A stretch of 64,000 nucleotides of DNA from Faecalibacterium sp. I4-1-79 (GCF_023347235.1 NZ_CP094467.1:1240001-1304000); one strand, 5' to 3'. Positions 23,819 through 33,116 are shown, counted from the first letter of the stretch. Translations and numbers: made by a program. Notes: generated by a model not told the origin, from the sequence alone.

Positions 23819-25597
23819 ATGGATATCACACACATTACCTCTCTGCTGGGCGGCGTTGCGCTGTTCTTGTACGGTATGTCCATCATGGGCGCCGGACTGG
23901 AAAAGCTGGCAGGCGGCAAGATGCAGGGCGTATTGCAAAAGCTTACCTCTTCCACCATCAAAGGTGTGATCTTCGGCACACTGATCACCGGCGTTATTCA
24001 GTCGTCGGCTGGTACGGTGGTTATTTGTGTCGGTCTGGTCAACTCTGGTATCATGACACTGACGCAGTCGGTAGGCGTGATCATGGGTGCAAATATTGGT
24101 ACTACGGTAACAGGTCAGTTGATCCGCATGGCGGATATCTCAGGCGACAGCCTGTGGCTGACCTTGATCCAGCCCAAGACCTTTGCCCCTGTGGTGGCGT
24201 TTATTGGCTGCATTTTTTATGTGTTCCTGCGCAATGCCAAAAAGAAGAATATCGGTCAGATCATGCTGGGCTTCGGCATCCTGTTTACCGGCATGAGCCT
24301 GATGGATACCGGCGTGGCACCCCTGCGGGAGAGCGCAGCCTTTCAGAATCTGTTCGTCACTATGACAAACCCCATTCTGGGCGTTCTGGTGGGCGTGGTG
24401 GTCACCGTGATCATCCAGTCCTCTTCTGCCTCCGTGGGTATTTTGCAGGCACTGTCCAGCACAGGGCTTGTCACCTTCAGTTCTGCCATCCCCATCATTC
24501 TGGGTGCGCATATCGGTACGGCGTTTACCCCGCTGCTCACCATCGGCGGCTCTTCCAAGGATGGTAAGCGGGCCGCGCTCATCCATCTGTACTTCAATGT
24601 CATCGGCAGCGTGATCCTGCTGGCGCTGATCTATGCGGTGCAGTTTACCATCGGCATCCCCATGTGGGGCGATGTAATGAACAAGAGCTCCATCGCAAAT
24701 ATCCATACTTTGTCCAGCGTATGCGCCATGCTGTTGTTCCTGCCTTGCAGTGGGGTGCTGAGCCGCTTGGCGATGCTCACGGTGCCCAGCAGCGTGGAGG
24801 AAGCACAGGAGCTGAGCATGCCGGTGCTGGACGAGCGCCTGTACAAGAGCCCGGCTGTGGCTTTGCAGCAGGCTAAGAACGCGGTGATCAAGATGTCCCG
24901 CCGTGCCGCCCGCAACGTGGGTCTGGCTGCGCCGCTGCTTTTGAAGATGGACGAGGAGACCGTGAGTGCCATCAAGGTACGCGAGAACCTGATCGACCGC
25001 ATGGAGGTGGAGATCACCAACTACCTGATCAAGCTGACCGACCAGGAGCTGGGCGACGACGAGAGCCACGCGGTGACCGAGCTGCTGAATTTTGTCACCG
25101 AGTTCGAGCGCATTGGCGACTATGCCGTGAACATCATGGAAAAGGCCGAGGAACTGTACGACAAGGAAGCCAGCTTCAGCGAGAGCGCCAAAAAGGAGCT
25201 GCAACTGCTGGACGCCGCATTGGAGCGCATTCTGGTTCTGACGGACGAGGCCTTTGAGAACGATGATACCCAGAAGGCTGCACAGGTGGAGCCGCTGGAG
25301 GAGATCATTGACGTGATGGTGGAGCGCCTGCGCGACCAACACATCCGCCGCCTGAAGGACGGCATTTGCTCCATCGACACCGGCGTGGTGTTCCTGGATG
25401 TGCTGAACAACGCCGAGCGTATCTCCGACCACTGCTCCAACATTGCGGTGCGCATGGTGGGCATGGAGGCCGGCGATGATTACGACTCCCACACCCTGAA
25501 AAGCATTATGCACCACAACCCCAGCAAGGACTATATGCTGGAATATGAGCAGTGCCGCAAGGAGTACCTTGTGCCGCTGGAAGAAATGGAAGCGTAA
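23819..25597 (+). CDS. Na/Pi cotransporter family protein with C-terminal PhoU-like domain
   Basis: 592 aa. Residues 1-330 are the membrane part with two QSSxx repeats (TGVIQSSAGTVV near 60, VIIQSSSASVG near 199) each followed by GANIGTTVT or GAHIGTAFT. Residues 350-590 are helical and PhoU-like (repeated LLxxD/E pattern, EFERIGDYAVNIMEKAEEL and NNAERISDHCSNIAVRM). PhoU-fused NptA proteins are common in Firmicutes and are thought to couple phosphate movement to control. Start ATG has taggag 7 nt upstream; its own promoter and terminator make it monocistronic. Confidence 0.9.
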   Translation: MDITHITSLLGGVALFLYGMSIMGAGLEKLAGGKMQGVLQKLTSSTIKGVIFGTLITGVIQSSAGTVVICVGLVNSGIMTLTQSVGVIMGANIGTTVTGQLIRMADISGDSLWLTLIQPKTFAPVVAFIGCIFYVFLRNAKKKNIGQIMLGFGILFTGMSLMDTGVAPLRESAAFQNLFVTMTNPILGVLVGVVVTVIIQSSSASVGILQALSSTGLVTFSSAIPIILGAHIGTAFTPLLTIGGSSKDGKRAALIHLYFNVIGSVILLALIYAVQFTIGIPMWGDVMNKSSIANIHTLSSVCAMLLFLPCSGVLSRLAMLTVPSSVEEAQELSMPVLDERLYKSPAVALQQAKNAVIKMSRRAARNVGLAAPLLLKMDEETVSAIKVRENLIDRMEVEITNYLIKLTDQELGDDESHAVTELLNFVTEFERIGDYAVNIMEKAEELYDKEASFSESAKKELQLLDAALERILVLTDEAFENDDTQKAAQVEPLEEIIDVMVERLRDQHIRRLKDGICSIDTGVVFLDVLNNAERISDHCSNIAVRMVGMEAGDDYDSHTLKSIMHHNPSKDYMLEYEQCRKEYLVPLEEMEA

Positions 25598-25613
25598 AAT
25601 ATTCTTTGTTTTT

Positions 25614-25646
25614 AAATAAGCCGGGCCTGCGGGTCTGGCTTATTTT
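25614..25646 (+). terminator. Terminator of the Na/Pi gene
   Basis: aaataagcc (25614-25622) pairs with ggcttattt (25637-25645), with T-rich flanks (tttgcgtttt). Confidence 0.75.
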
Positions 25647-25701
25647 GCGTTTTCACGCAGGAATATGCAGTAGGAGCTGCCGTATATCTTTGTAATCCCC
25701 C

Positions 25702-25811
25702 TTGTGAAAATGGGATAGCGGAGCGTCCGCAGACGCTCCGCTATCCCGAAATTAAAAATATATTTTCCGCTGAATATGGCCAGAGCGCAAGCGGAGGCCA
25801 TTGAAAATCGT
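25702..25811 (-). ncRNA. Structured 3' element, copy B
   Basis: Minus-strand sense, starting about 17 nt after the stop of gene 25828-26202. P1 aatggcc/ggccat with one bulge (25796-25802, 25774-25781). Pseudoknot segments are at 25790-25795 and 25766-25771. P2 is identical to copy A (25712-25727, 25732-25747) with the same TGCG cap in the sense strand. Nearly identical to copy A over its length. Confidence 0.65.
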
Positions 25812-25827
25812 TAGCCCTGCCGGGCAT

Positions 25828-26202
25828 TTACTCCCCCAGATCCTCCAGCAGCAAGTCCAGCTCCCGGGGGCTGTTGACCACAAGCCCGCGCTTGATGCGC
25901 AGGGCATCGTTTTCCGGCAGAAGATTGGTGTAGATACCGGTCACGCGGATCAAAGTGCCCGGGGTGCCGTCGGCGCGGCAGGTGTACACCGCCACCCGTC
26001 CGCCGCTGTCCCGCAGGCAGTAGCGGGCGGCGTTCGTCTGGGGCACTGCCTGTGCGGCAAGGCTCAGGGGAGAGGCGGGGTCGGTCTCGGACCCGGCAGG
26101 GGTTTGGGATAGCGGCAGCTTTGGCAGCGCCATCCAGAACAGACTGAATACAATGGTGAATACGCAAAGCCCGTAGAACAGGCAGGCAGACAGCTTGCGC
26201 AT
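25828..26202 (-). CDS. Small membrane-anchored protein, possibly BofC C-terminal-like
   Basis: 124 aa from MRKLSACLFYG, which has gggag 9 nt upstream; the longer frame to 26256 lacks a site. One N-terminal membrane helix (about residues 6-26), then an extracellular part. Residues 55-124 (YCLRDSGGRVAVYTC, then TGIYTNLLPEND, then SPRELDLLLEDLGE) follow the layout of the BofC C-terminal domain found in many Clostridia. That match is by eye and not certain. No sporulation gene is nearby. A copy of the pseudoknot repeat follows its stop. Confidence 0.6.
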   Translation of the reverse strand: MRKLSACLFYGLCVFTIVFSLFWMALPKLPLSQTPAGSETDPASPLSLAAQAVPQTNAARYCLRDSGGRVAVYTCRADGTPGTLIRVTGIYTNLLPENDALRIKRGLVVNSPRELDLLLEDLGE

Positions 26203-26336
26203 AAAAAACACTCCCTTCCCCCGTAAGTATGCCCCATTTTTGCGGATAGCAGACAATTTTCACACGCAGATACTGTACTTTCCACAAGAGAGTGTGTTAT
26301 ACTATTTACATCTGCTCAGCGCACAAAGATTGGTTC

Positions 26337-26365
26337 TTGCCCGGCTTGGGCGTGCGTGCTATAAT
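26337..26365 (+). promoter_or_regulatory. Promoter of the class A PBP gene
   Basis: TTGCCC (26337-26342), 17-nt spacer, TGC-TATAAT extended -10 (26360-26365). A weaker TATACT stands upstream at 26298-26303. Confidence 0.65.
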
Positions 26366-26479
26366 ATGGTATTGCAGTTTGAAGTTTCGTGTCACAAACG
26401 ATGTGGATAAAGCCCGGCGCAGCAATGCCCGGCAACAGTCTTGAAATGTCAGGAGGCGATCCCTATCTCCAACAATGAG

Positions 26480-29023
26480 ATGAGAAAGATCCATCGGAGC
26501 GGCGAGGAGCAGCCTGCCCGCCCGATGGGACGTAAGGTCAATGTTTCCCAGAGCCGCCGCGAGGCACGCTCCGCAGCGGAAAACCGTACCCGCGCACCCA
26601 AGGCACCCAAAAGCCCCAAGCCGCCGAAGGAAAAAAGCAAACACCCCATTCTGCGGTTCATCGGCCGCACCCTTGCTACGGTGCTCTGCCTTGGCATCAT
26701 GCTGGGCAGTGTGGTGGCTGTGGGCATGGTGTTCTATGTGGTGCAGGCTACCGCCAACGACGGCGACCTGCTGGACTTGGACAACATCCAGTTGAGCCAG
26801 TCCAGTATGGTGGTGGCTACCGACCCGGATACCGGCGCACAGGTGGAGTATGCCACCCTGCGCTCCTCCAACAGCCACCGCGTATGGGCAGACCTTGAGC
26901 AGATCCCTTCCAACTTGCAGTATGCGTTCATCTGCACCGAGGATAAGGACTTCTACTCAGAGCCCGGCGTCAACTTCAAGCGTACCATCGGCGCAATGAT
27001 CAACGAGTATCTGCTGCCCATCTACAGCTCCAAGCAGGGTGCATCCACGCTGGAGCAGCAGCTCATCAAGAACCTGACCGATGACAACAGTGCCAGCGGT
27101 ATCAATGGTGCACTGCGCAAGGTACGCGAGATCTACCGCGCCCTCTGCCTGAGCCGCAGCTACTCCAAGGAGACCATTCTGGAGGCTTACCTGAACACCA
27201 TCAGCTTTACCGGCACCATTCAGGGTGTGCAGACGGCGGCCAACGAGTACTTCAACAAGGATGTCAGCCAGCTGAGCCTGTGGGAATGCGCCACCATTGC
27301 CTCTATTACCAAAAACCCCACCAACTATAACCCCTACACGAACCCCGAAAACCTGATCAACCGCCGTAACTTCATTATGTACAATATGTGGCAGCAGGGC
27401 GTGATCAGCGAGGAGGACTACCGCAACGGTGCTGCGCAGCCCCTTGTGCTGGCCGAAGAGGACAGCGGCAAAAAGCCCAGCACCGTCACCTCCTACTTCA
27501 CCGATGCACTGTTCAACGAGGTCGTGCAGGATATCATGGCCAAGGAGGGCATCTCTGAGTCTGAGGCGCAGAAGCTGCTCTACACCGGCGGATTTACTAT
27601 TGAAGCGACGGTCAACACCAAGCTGCAGTCCCAGATGGAGAACCTGATGCTGAACACCGATGATGCTTACTTCCCGGCGGGCTGGCATGAGGAAGAGGTC
27701 ACCTCCATTTCGGACGATGATGTGCAGGTGTTCAACGAGGACGGCACCCCCAAGACCCGCACAGGCGAGGACGGCACCGTCTACTATTACCGCAACGTGC
27801 GCACGCAGGCTGCCATGGTCACACTGGACTATGACGGCAACGTGCTGGCTATTGCGGGCGGCTTGGGCGAAAAGACCAAGAGCCTTTCCCTGAACCGCGC
27901 CTACAACGTGGAGCGGCAGACTGGTTCTACCATCAAGCCTATCGGCGCCTATGCACTGGGCATCGAGTACGGTCTGGTCAACTGGTCCACCATGCTCAAC
28001 AACTCCCCCCTGTACCAGAAGCAGGATATGATCATCCGGGACGAGGATTATTGCCGCAAGAACGGCCTGATGGGTCTCTCCGACAAGCAGCTCCGCGCTT
28101 ACCCCAACGCATGGCGCAGCTGGCCGCGCAACTACGGCGGCAACTACGGCGATGGCAGCGATCTCCCGCTGTGGAACGGCCTTGCCCGCTCGCTGAACAC
28201 CATCGCGGTGCGTGTGGGCGACCTTGTGGGCGCAAGCAATATCTTCAACTTCGTCTACAACACCTTGCAGCTGAATACGCTGGACCCCACCAACGACGTG
28301 GGTCTGGCGCAGATGGTCATGGGCAGCCAGACCAAGGGCGTTACCCCCATGGCGCTGGCCGCAGCCTTCCAGATCTTCTATGATGGCGAGTACACCACCC
28401 CGCACCTGTACACCCGTGTGCTGGATCGGGACGGCAACATCTATCTGGAAAACAACGCCACCAGCTATCAGGCGCTGACCCCCGATACTGCCTATGTCAT
28501 GAACCGCCTGCTGAAGAACGTTCTGTTCTCCAGTGTGGGTACTGCCAGCGGTCGTTATCCCAACTCCAACGGTATGGAAGCCTTTGGTAAGACCGGTACT
28601 GCCAGCGACGAAAAGGATCTGTGGTTCGTGGGCGGCACGCCCTACTATGTCACCGCTGTGTGGTGGGGCTACGATGCACCTTACGATATGACCAAGACTC
28701 TGTCCAAGCAGCAGGCCAAGACCCGCACCTGTGTGACCGCGTGGAAGGCACTGATGGAGCAGGCGCAGGCAGACCTGCCCTATAAGGCATTCCCCACCTC
28801 CGCAGGCGTGGTGGAGCGCCGCTACTGCACCCAGAGCGGCCTGCTGGCCGGTGCGGGCTGCCCGAGCACTGCCGTGGGCTACTACCGCGCCGATGACCTG
28901 CCCGATACCTGCACCTACTCCCACGCAGCCCCGCAGGCTGCTGCCCCTACCGAGAACACAGACGACGCTGTGCCCACCCAGCCGGTCACCCCTGCCGACA
29001 CCAGTGCGCTGGATACGGAATAA
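26480..29023 (+). CDS. Class A penicillin-binding protein (glycosyltransferase/transpeptidase, PBP1a type)
   Basis: About 847 aa. A basic, Pro/Lys-rich cytoplasmic tail (60 aa) precedes one membrane helix. The GT51 domain follows, with TEDKDFYSEPG (usual His replaced by Glu), QGASTLEQQLIKNL, a KVREIYRAL motif and EAYLNT. The transpeptidase has GSTIKP (nucleophile Ser, SxxK), SLNT (SxN) and GKTGTA (KTG). It polymerises and cross-links peptidoglycan outside the membrane. The start is unclear: the only good site (aggagg, 26451-26456) is 23 nt from this first ATG, but ideal for an ATC at 26465. A TTG at 26441 lacks a site. Monocistronic. Confidence 0.92.
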   Translation: MRKIHRSGEEQPARPMGRKVNVSQSRREARSAAENRTRAPKAPKSPKPPKEKSKHPILRFIGRTLATVLCLGIMLGSVVAVGMVFYVVQATANDGDLLDLDNIQLSQSSMVVATDPDTGAQVEYATLRSSNSHRVWADLEQIPSNLQYAFICTEDKDFYSEPGVNFKRTIGAMINEYLLPIYSSKQGASTLEQQLIKNLTDDNSASGINGALRKVREIYRALCLSRSYSKETILEAYLNTISFTGTIQGVQTAANEYFNKDVSQLSLWECATIASITKNPTNYNPYTNPENLINRRNFIMYNMWQQGVISEEDYRNGAAQPLVLAEEDSGKKPSTVTSYFTDALFNEVVQDIMAKEGISESEAQKLLYTGGFTIEATVNTKLQSQMENLMLNTDDAYFPAGWHEEEVTSISDDDVQVFNEDGTPKTRTGEDGTVYYYRNVRTQAAMVTLDYDGNVLAIAGGLGEKTKSLSLNRAYNVERQTGSTIKPIGAYALGIEYGLVNWSTMLNNSPLYQKQDMIIRDEDYCRKNGLMGLSDKQLRAYPNAWRSWPRNYGGNYGDGSDLPLWNGLARSLNTIAVRVGDLVGASNIFNFVYNTLQLNTLDPTNDVGLAQMVMGSQTKGVTPMALAAAFQIFYDGEYTTPHLYTRVLDRDGNIYLENNATSYQALTPDTAYVMNRLLKNVLFSSVGTASGRYPNSNGMEAFGKTGTASDEKDLWFVGGTPYYVTAVWWGYDAPYDMTKTLSKQQAKTRTCVTAWKALMEQAQADLPYKAFPTSAGVVERRYCTQSGLLAGAGCPSTAVGYYRADDLPDTCTYSHAAPQAAAPTENTDDAVPTQPVTPADTSALDTE

Positions 29024-29112
29024 GGGTAAAAATCGTACTTTTTCGCCCCTTTGCTGAAAAATCCGGCAAGGACAGGGCGCACTTTACAAGACAAAACTGG
29101 ACAAAGTGACAA

Positions 29113-29160
29113 AATAGCATCCGGGCTCTTGCATTGCAAGGGTTCGGATGCTATTATATT
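29113..29160 (+). terminator. Terminator of the PBP gene, overlapping the next promoter
   Basis: aatagcatccg (29113-29123) pairs with cggatgctatt (29145-29155), with an inner cttgc/gcaag pair, followed by atatttt. Confidence 0.8.
29129..29157 (+). promoter_or_regulatory. Promoter of the ACT-hom-thrB-lysC operon inside the terminator
   Basis: TTGCAT (29129-29134), 17-nt spacer, TGC-TATTAT extended -10 (29152-29157). Both boxes lie within the hairpin of the preceding terminator. Confidence 0.5.
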
Positions 29161-29196
29161 TTCTGCAAGAACACTTGTGTTTGAGAGGTGAACAAG

Positions 29197-29628
29197 TTGG
29201 AACGCCGTTTTTATCTGGTGGATGCGCAGGTGCTGCCGGAGGTCTTTCTCAAGGTGGTACGCGCCAAGGAGCTGCTGGCCAGCGGTGAGGCCCGCAGCAT
29301 TTCGGCTGCGACCCGTGCCGTAGAGCTTTCGCGCAGCGCATTTTATAAGTATAAGGATTGTATCTTTGATTCCGAGAATGGTCGTGAGGTCATCACGGTC
29401 ATGGCCACCCTGCGGGACGAGACCGGCGCGCTGCAAAGCCTTCTGGCTGGTATCAGCGCCGCAGGTGCCAGCATCGTGACCATCAACCAGTCCACCCCGG
29501 AAAACGGGGCTGCGCTGGTGGCGGTCACCATCCGCACCGATACCATGCAGATGTCCCCGGAGGAATTGACCGAAAAGCTTTCGCGCCAGCGCATGGTCGT
29601 GGGTGTGCGCTGTGGGTATAACCTGTAA
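29197..29628 (+). CDS. ACT-domain protein of the PheB/UPF0735 family
   Basis: 143 aa from a TTG start with gaggtg 6 nt upstream; a GTG at 29188 overlaps that site. The N-terminal segment (RFYLVDAQVLPEVFLKVV, then AVELSRSAFYKYKD) is a short helix-turn-helix-like region typical of the family. The rest is an ACT domain (ITVMATLRDETGALQSLL, then VTINQS), which usually binds an amino acid. It lies 27 nt ahead of hom, so it is a likely amino-acid-responsive accessory of threonine synthesis, as in several Firmicutes. Confidence 0.85.
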   Translation: MERRFYLVDAQVLPEVFLKVVRAKELLASGEARSISAATRAVELSRSAFYKYKDCIFDSENGREVITVMATLRDETGALQSLLAGISAAGASIVTINQSTPENGAALVAVTIRTDTMQMSPEELTEKLSRQRMVVGVRCGYNL

Positions 29629-29655
29629 CAAAACAGGAAACGAGGGAAAGAGAGT

Positions 29656-30891
29656 ATGGCTAAAATTGCAATTCTGGGCTTTGGCACGGTGGGCAGCGGC
29701 GTATACGAGGTGCTGTGCCGCAATGCTGCAAGCGTCTCCCGCCGGGCTGGCGAACCGGTGGAGGTAAAGTACATTCTGGACCCGAAGGACTTTACCGGCA
29801 ACCCGGTGGAGCCTTTGGTGGTGAAGAGCATTGACGTGATCCTGCAGGACCCGGAGATCCGGGTGGTGGTGGAGACCATCGGCGGCACCCGCTTTGCCTA
29901 CCCCTACGTCAAGGCGTGTCTGGAGAGCGGCCGCAGCGTGTGCACCTCCAACAAGGAGATGGTGGCAACCTACGGCGCAGAGCTGCTGGCACTGGCCAAG
30001 GAGCACGACTGTGCTTTCCTGTTCGAAGCCTCTGTGGGCGGCGGTACGCCCATCATCACCCCCATGCACCAGTGCCTAGCGGCTAACGTCATCACCGAGG
30101 TGGAGGGCATCGTGAACGGCACCACCAACTTCATGCTCACCAAGATGGTGCGGGAGGGCCTTGACTTTGAGGATGCGCTGCACATTGCGCAGGAGCTGGG
30201 CTACGCCGAGACCAAGGACCCCAGCGATGACGTGGACGGCCGCGATGCCTGCCGCAAGATCGCCATTCTGTCCTCCATGGTGTGCGGCCACCAGATCTAC
30301 CCCCAGAACATTCCCACCCGGGGCATCCGGGCCATTACCGCCGCCGATGTTGCCAGCGCCGAAAAGCTGGGCTGCGTCATCAAGCTGATCGCATGGATGA
30401 AGCTTGGCAAGGACGGCAGCGTGGCCGCTGGTGTAGAGCCGTGTCTGGTGCCCAAGGCAAACCAGCTGGCCAGCGTGGACGATGTTTTCAACGCGGTGCT
30501 GGTCAAGGGCGATATGCTGGGCGATGTGGTGTTCTACGGCAAGGGCGCAGGCAAGCTGCCCACCGCCAGCGCTGTGGTGGCAGACGTGGTGGATGCCCTG
30601 AAAAACGGCGCACAGGTGCACGACAGCCTGTTCTGGCAGCCTGCGGACCCGGTGGATGGTATGCTCACCGACCCGGCTCCCGCTGCATATTATGTGCGTG
30701 TGGCGGGCATTGCACCCGCTGTGGTGGAAGCCATCTACGGCTACGGCAAGGTGGTGGATGAGCGGTACGAGGGCTGCGCCTACTTTGTGGAGCGCGCCGA
30801 CGAGCGTGCGCTGGCCGAGGCCGCGCGCAAGGTGGAGGCCGTGGGCGGCAGCGTGAAGCTGGTGCTCAAGCGCCTGCCCGAGGAAGTGTAA
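29656..30891 (+). CDS. hom: Homoserine dehydrogenase
   Basis: 411 aa. Reduces aspartate semialdehyde to homoserine with NAD(P)H, the branch step to threonine and methionine. N-terminal Rossmann motif GFGTVGSGVYE (residues 8-18), the catalytic region EGIVNGTTNFMLTKM (about 150-164) and DVDGRDACRKIAIL (near 193) are all present. The C-terminal 70 residues look like a short ACT domain (AAYYVRVAGIAPAVVEAI), suggesting threonine feedback. It is followed 18 nt later by thrB. Confidence 0.95.
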   Translation: MAKIAILGFGTVGSGVYEVLCRNAASVSRRAGEPVEVKYILDPKDFTGNPVEPLVVKSIDVILQDPEIRVVVETIGGTRFAYPYVKACLESGRSVCTSNKEMVATYGAELLALAKEHDCAFLFEASVGGGTPIITPMHQCLAANVITEVEGIVNGTTNFMLTKMVREGLDFEDALHIAQELGYAETKDPSDDVDGRDACRKIAILSSMVCGHQIYPQNIPTRGIRAITAADVASAEKLGCVIKLIAWMKLGKDGSVAAGVEPCLVPKANQLASVDDVFNAVLVKGDMLGDVVFYGKGAGKLPTASAVVADVVDALKNGAQVHDSLFWQPADPVDGMLTDPAPAAYYVRVAGIAPAVVEAIYGYGKVVDERYEGCAYFVERADERALAEAARKVEAVGGSVKLVLKRLPEEV

Positions 30892-30909
30892 CGGAAAGGA
30901 ACTGCGGCA

Positions 30910-31815
30910 ATGAAGATCAAGGTTTCGGTCCCTGCCACCAGCGCCAACGTAGGCTCCGGCTTCGATGCGCTGGGTCTGGCAGTTACCCTGTACAACACAG
31001 TCACCTTTGAGGACAGCGAGGTGCTGGAGATCTCGGCATCGGACGGCACCCGCATCCCCCGGGGCGAGTCGAATCTCGTGTACCGCTCCGCCAAGGGTCT
31101 GTTCGAAAAAGTTGGCAAGCAGATCCCGCCCCTTAAGATCACCCAGACGAACCCCATCCCCATGGCGCGGGGTCTGGGTTCTTCTTCGGCCTGCATCATC
31201 GCGGGTCTGCTGGGCGCAAACCGGATGCTGGGCGATGTGCTCAACACGCAGGAGCTGCTCACGCTGGCAACTGCCATCGAGGGACACCCCGATAACGTGG
31301 CTCCGGCCCTGCTGGGCGGCCTGACCAGCAGCGTATTTGAGGACGGCAAGGTGTATTCGGTCAAGCGGAATGTAGACGAAAGCCTCTGCTTTGCCGCCAT
31401 CGTGCCGGACTACAAGCTGCTGACCGAGGCAGCCCGCGCTGCCCTGCCTAAGGAAGTATCCCATAAGGACGCGGTGTATAACCTGTCCCGTGCGGCGCTG
31501 GTGCCCGCGGCCTTTTGCGAGGGACGGCACGACCTGCTGGCCATTGCCACCGAGGATAAGCTGCACCAGCAGTACCGGATGCCCCTGATGCCCGGCTCCC
31601 GCGAGGTATTCGATATGGCGCGGCTGTGCGGCGCAAAGGCCGTGTATGTGTCCGGTGCAGGCAGCACCGTCATGGCTGTGGCCGAAAAGGCCGAGGCCGA
31701 AAAGTTCTATTCCAAGCTGGAAAAGGGTCTGGAGCTGCTGGAAGGTCTGGACGGATGTGAAGCATTTACACTGTTGCAGCTGGATGCCGATAACACCGGC
31801 GCGACTGTGGAATGA
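30910..31815 (+). CDS. thrB: Homoserine kinase (GHMP family)
   Basis: 301 aa, normal length. Phosphorylates homoserine for threonine synthase. Motif 1 VPATSANVGSGFDALGLA (residues 7-24), the ATP loop PMARGLGSSSACI (about 82-94) and GHPDNVAPALLGG (near 128) identify the GHMP kinase and this subfamily. Start ATG has aaagga 9 nt upstream. Threonine synthase (thrC) is not in the window. Confidence 0.95.
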   Translation: MKIKVSVPATSANVGSGFDALGLAVTLYNTVTFEDSEVLEISASDGTRIPRGESNLVYRSAKGLFEKVGKQIPPLKITQTNPIPMARGLGSSSACIIAGLLGANRMLGDVLNTQELLTLATAIEGHPDNVAPALLGGLTSSVFEDGKVYSVKRNVDESLCFAAIVPDYKLLTEAARAALPKEVSHKDAVYNLSRAALVPAAFCEGRHDLLAIATEDKLHQQYRMPLMPGSREVFDMARLCGAKAVYVSGAGSTVMAVAEKAEAEKFYSKLEKGLELLEGLDGCEAFTLLQLDADNTGATVE

Positions 31816-31898
31816 TAAACGGGTAAGGGAAGTGCAAGAACGCTTCCGCCCGGCAAGCCCCCGCAAGCGCGGGGCGTTAAAGAGGAGAGTGACAAGAT

Positions 31899-33098
31899 AT
31901 GGCGTTGATCGTACAGAAATTCGGCGGTTCCTCCGTAAAGGACCGTGACCGTATCTTCAACGTTGCGCGGATCGTGGCCAACACCCACAACGCGGGCAAT
32001 GACGTAGTGGTGGTGGTCTCCGCACAGGGCGACACCACCGATGACCTGATCGCCAAGGCAGGGGAGATCACCCATAACCCCTCGGCGCGTGAGATGGATA
32101 TGCTGCTGGCCTCCGGCGAGCAGATCAGCATCGCACTGCTGGCCATGGCGCTGAACGAGCTGGGCTGCCATGCCATCAGCCTGACCGGCTGGCAGGCAGG
32201 ATTCCGCACCGACCGTGCCTACACCAAGGCGCGCATCACCCGGCTGGAGACCGAGCGGATCTCCTCCGAGCTGGAGCGCAACCGCGTGGTGGTGGTGGCA
32301 GGCTTCCAGGGCTTGAACAAGCTGGACGATATCACCACCTTGGGACGCGGCGGCTCCGACACCAGTGCTGTGGCCATTGCTGCTGCTCTGCACGCTGACC
32401 GCTGCCAGATCTACACGGATGTGGAGGGCGTTTACACCGCCGACCCGCGCAAGGTGCGCAACACCCGCAAGCTGGAGGAGATCACCTTTGACGAGATGCT
32501 GGAGCTGGCATCTCTGGGCGCACAGGTGCTGAACAACCGCAGCGTGGAGCTGGCCAAAAAGTACAATGTGGAGCTGGAGGTGCTCTCCAGCCTGAACCCC
32601 ATCCCGGGTACGGTGGTTAAGGAGGTTACAAAGGACATGGAAGGTATGCTGATCAAGGGTGTTGCCAAGGACACCGATGTTGCTGTTATCACGATTCTCA
32701 ACGTTCCCGATGAGCCGGGCATGAGCTTTAAGATCTTTGGTCTGCTGGCACAGAAGAACATCAACGTGGACATCATCCTGCAGTCCACCGGCCGCGACGG
32801 CAAGAAGGACATCAGCTTTACCTGTGCCGAGGGCGAAGCCGAGCTGGCCATGCGTGTGCTGAAAGAAAGCGCACACTTCAGCGATGTCAGTGTGGACACC
32901 ACCTGCGCCAAGGTCTCCATCGTGGGTGCTGGTATGCAGAGCCACAGCGGCGTTGCTTCCAAGATGTTTGAGGCACTGTCCAACAACAATATCAACATCA
33001 AGATGATCTCCACCAGCGAGATCAAGATCTCCTGCATCATCGACCGTGCAGACGCCGACAAGGCTGTCGGCGCCATCCACGATATGCTGTTTGACTGA
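31899..33098 (+). CDS. lysC: Aspartate kinase, monofunctional with tandem ACT domains
   Basis: 399 aa. Phosphorylates aspartate, the first step to lysine, threonine and methionine. Catalytic motif VQKFGGSSVKDRDRI (residues 5-19), TTLGRGGSDTSAVAIA (near 150) and YTDVEGVYTADPR are intact. The last 140 residues hold two ACT domains (VAVITILNVPDEPGMSFKI and KVSIVGAGMQSHSGVASKM). It is separated from thrB by 83 nt containing a small GC hairpin (31859-31874) and has an agaggagag site. No lysine riboswitch fits in the gap. Probably co-transcribed with hom-thrB. Confidence 0.95.
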   Translation: MALIVQKFGGSSVKDRDRIFNVARIVANTHNAGNDVVVVVSAQGDTTDDLIAKAGEITHNPSAREMDMLLASGEQISIALLAMALNELGCHAISLTGWQAGFRTDRAYTKARITRLETERISSELERNRVVVVAGFQGLNKLDDITTLGRGGSDTSAVAIAAALHADRCQIYTDVEGVYTADPRKVRNTRKLEEITFDEMLELASLGAQVLNNRSVELAKKYNVELEVLSSLNPIPGTVVKEVTKDMEGMLIKGVAKDTDVAVITILNVPDEPGMSFKIFGLLAQKNINVDIILQSTGRDGKKDISFTCAEGEAELAMRVLKESAHFSDVSVDTTCAKVSIVGAGMQSHSGVASKMFEALSNNNINIKMISTSEIKISCIIDRADADKAVGAIHDMLFD

Positions 33099-33116
33099 TC
33101 TGCGTAAAATTTTTGG

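Noticed and set aside
31816-31898. Lysine riboswitch before the aspartokinase gene
   Set aside because: The gap is only 83 nt and holds a single small hairpin, too short for the L box.
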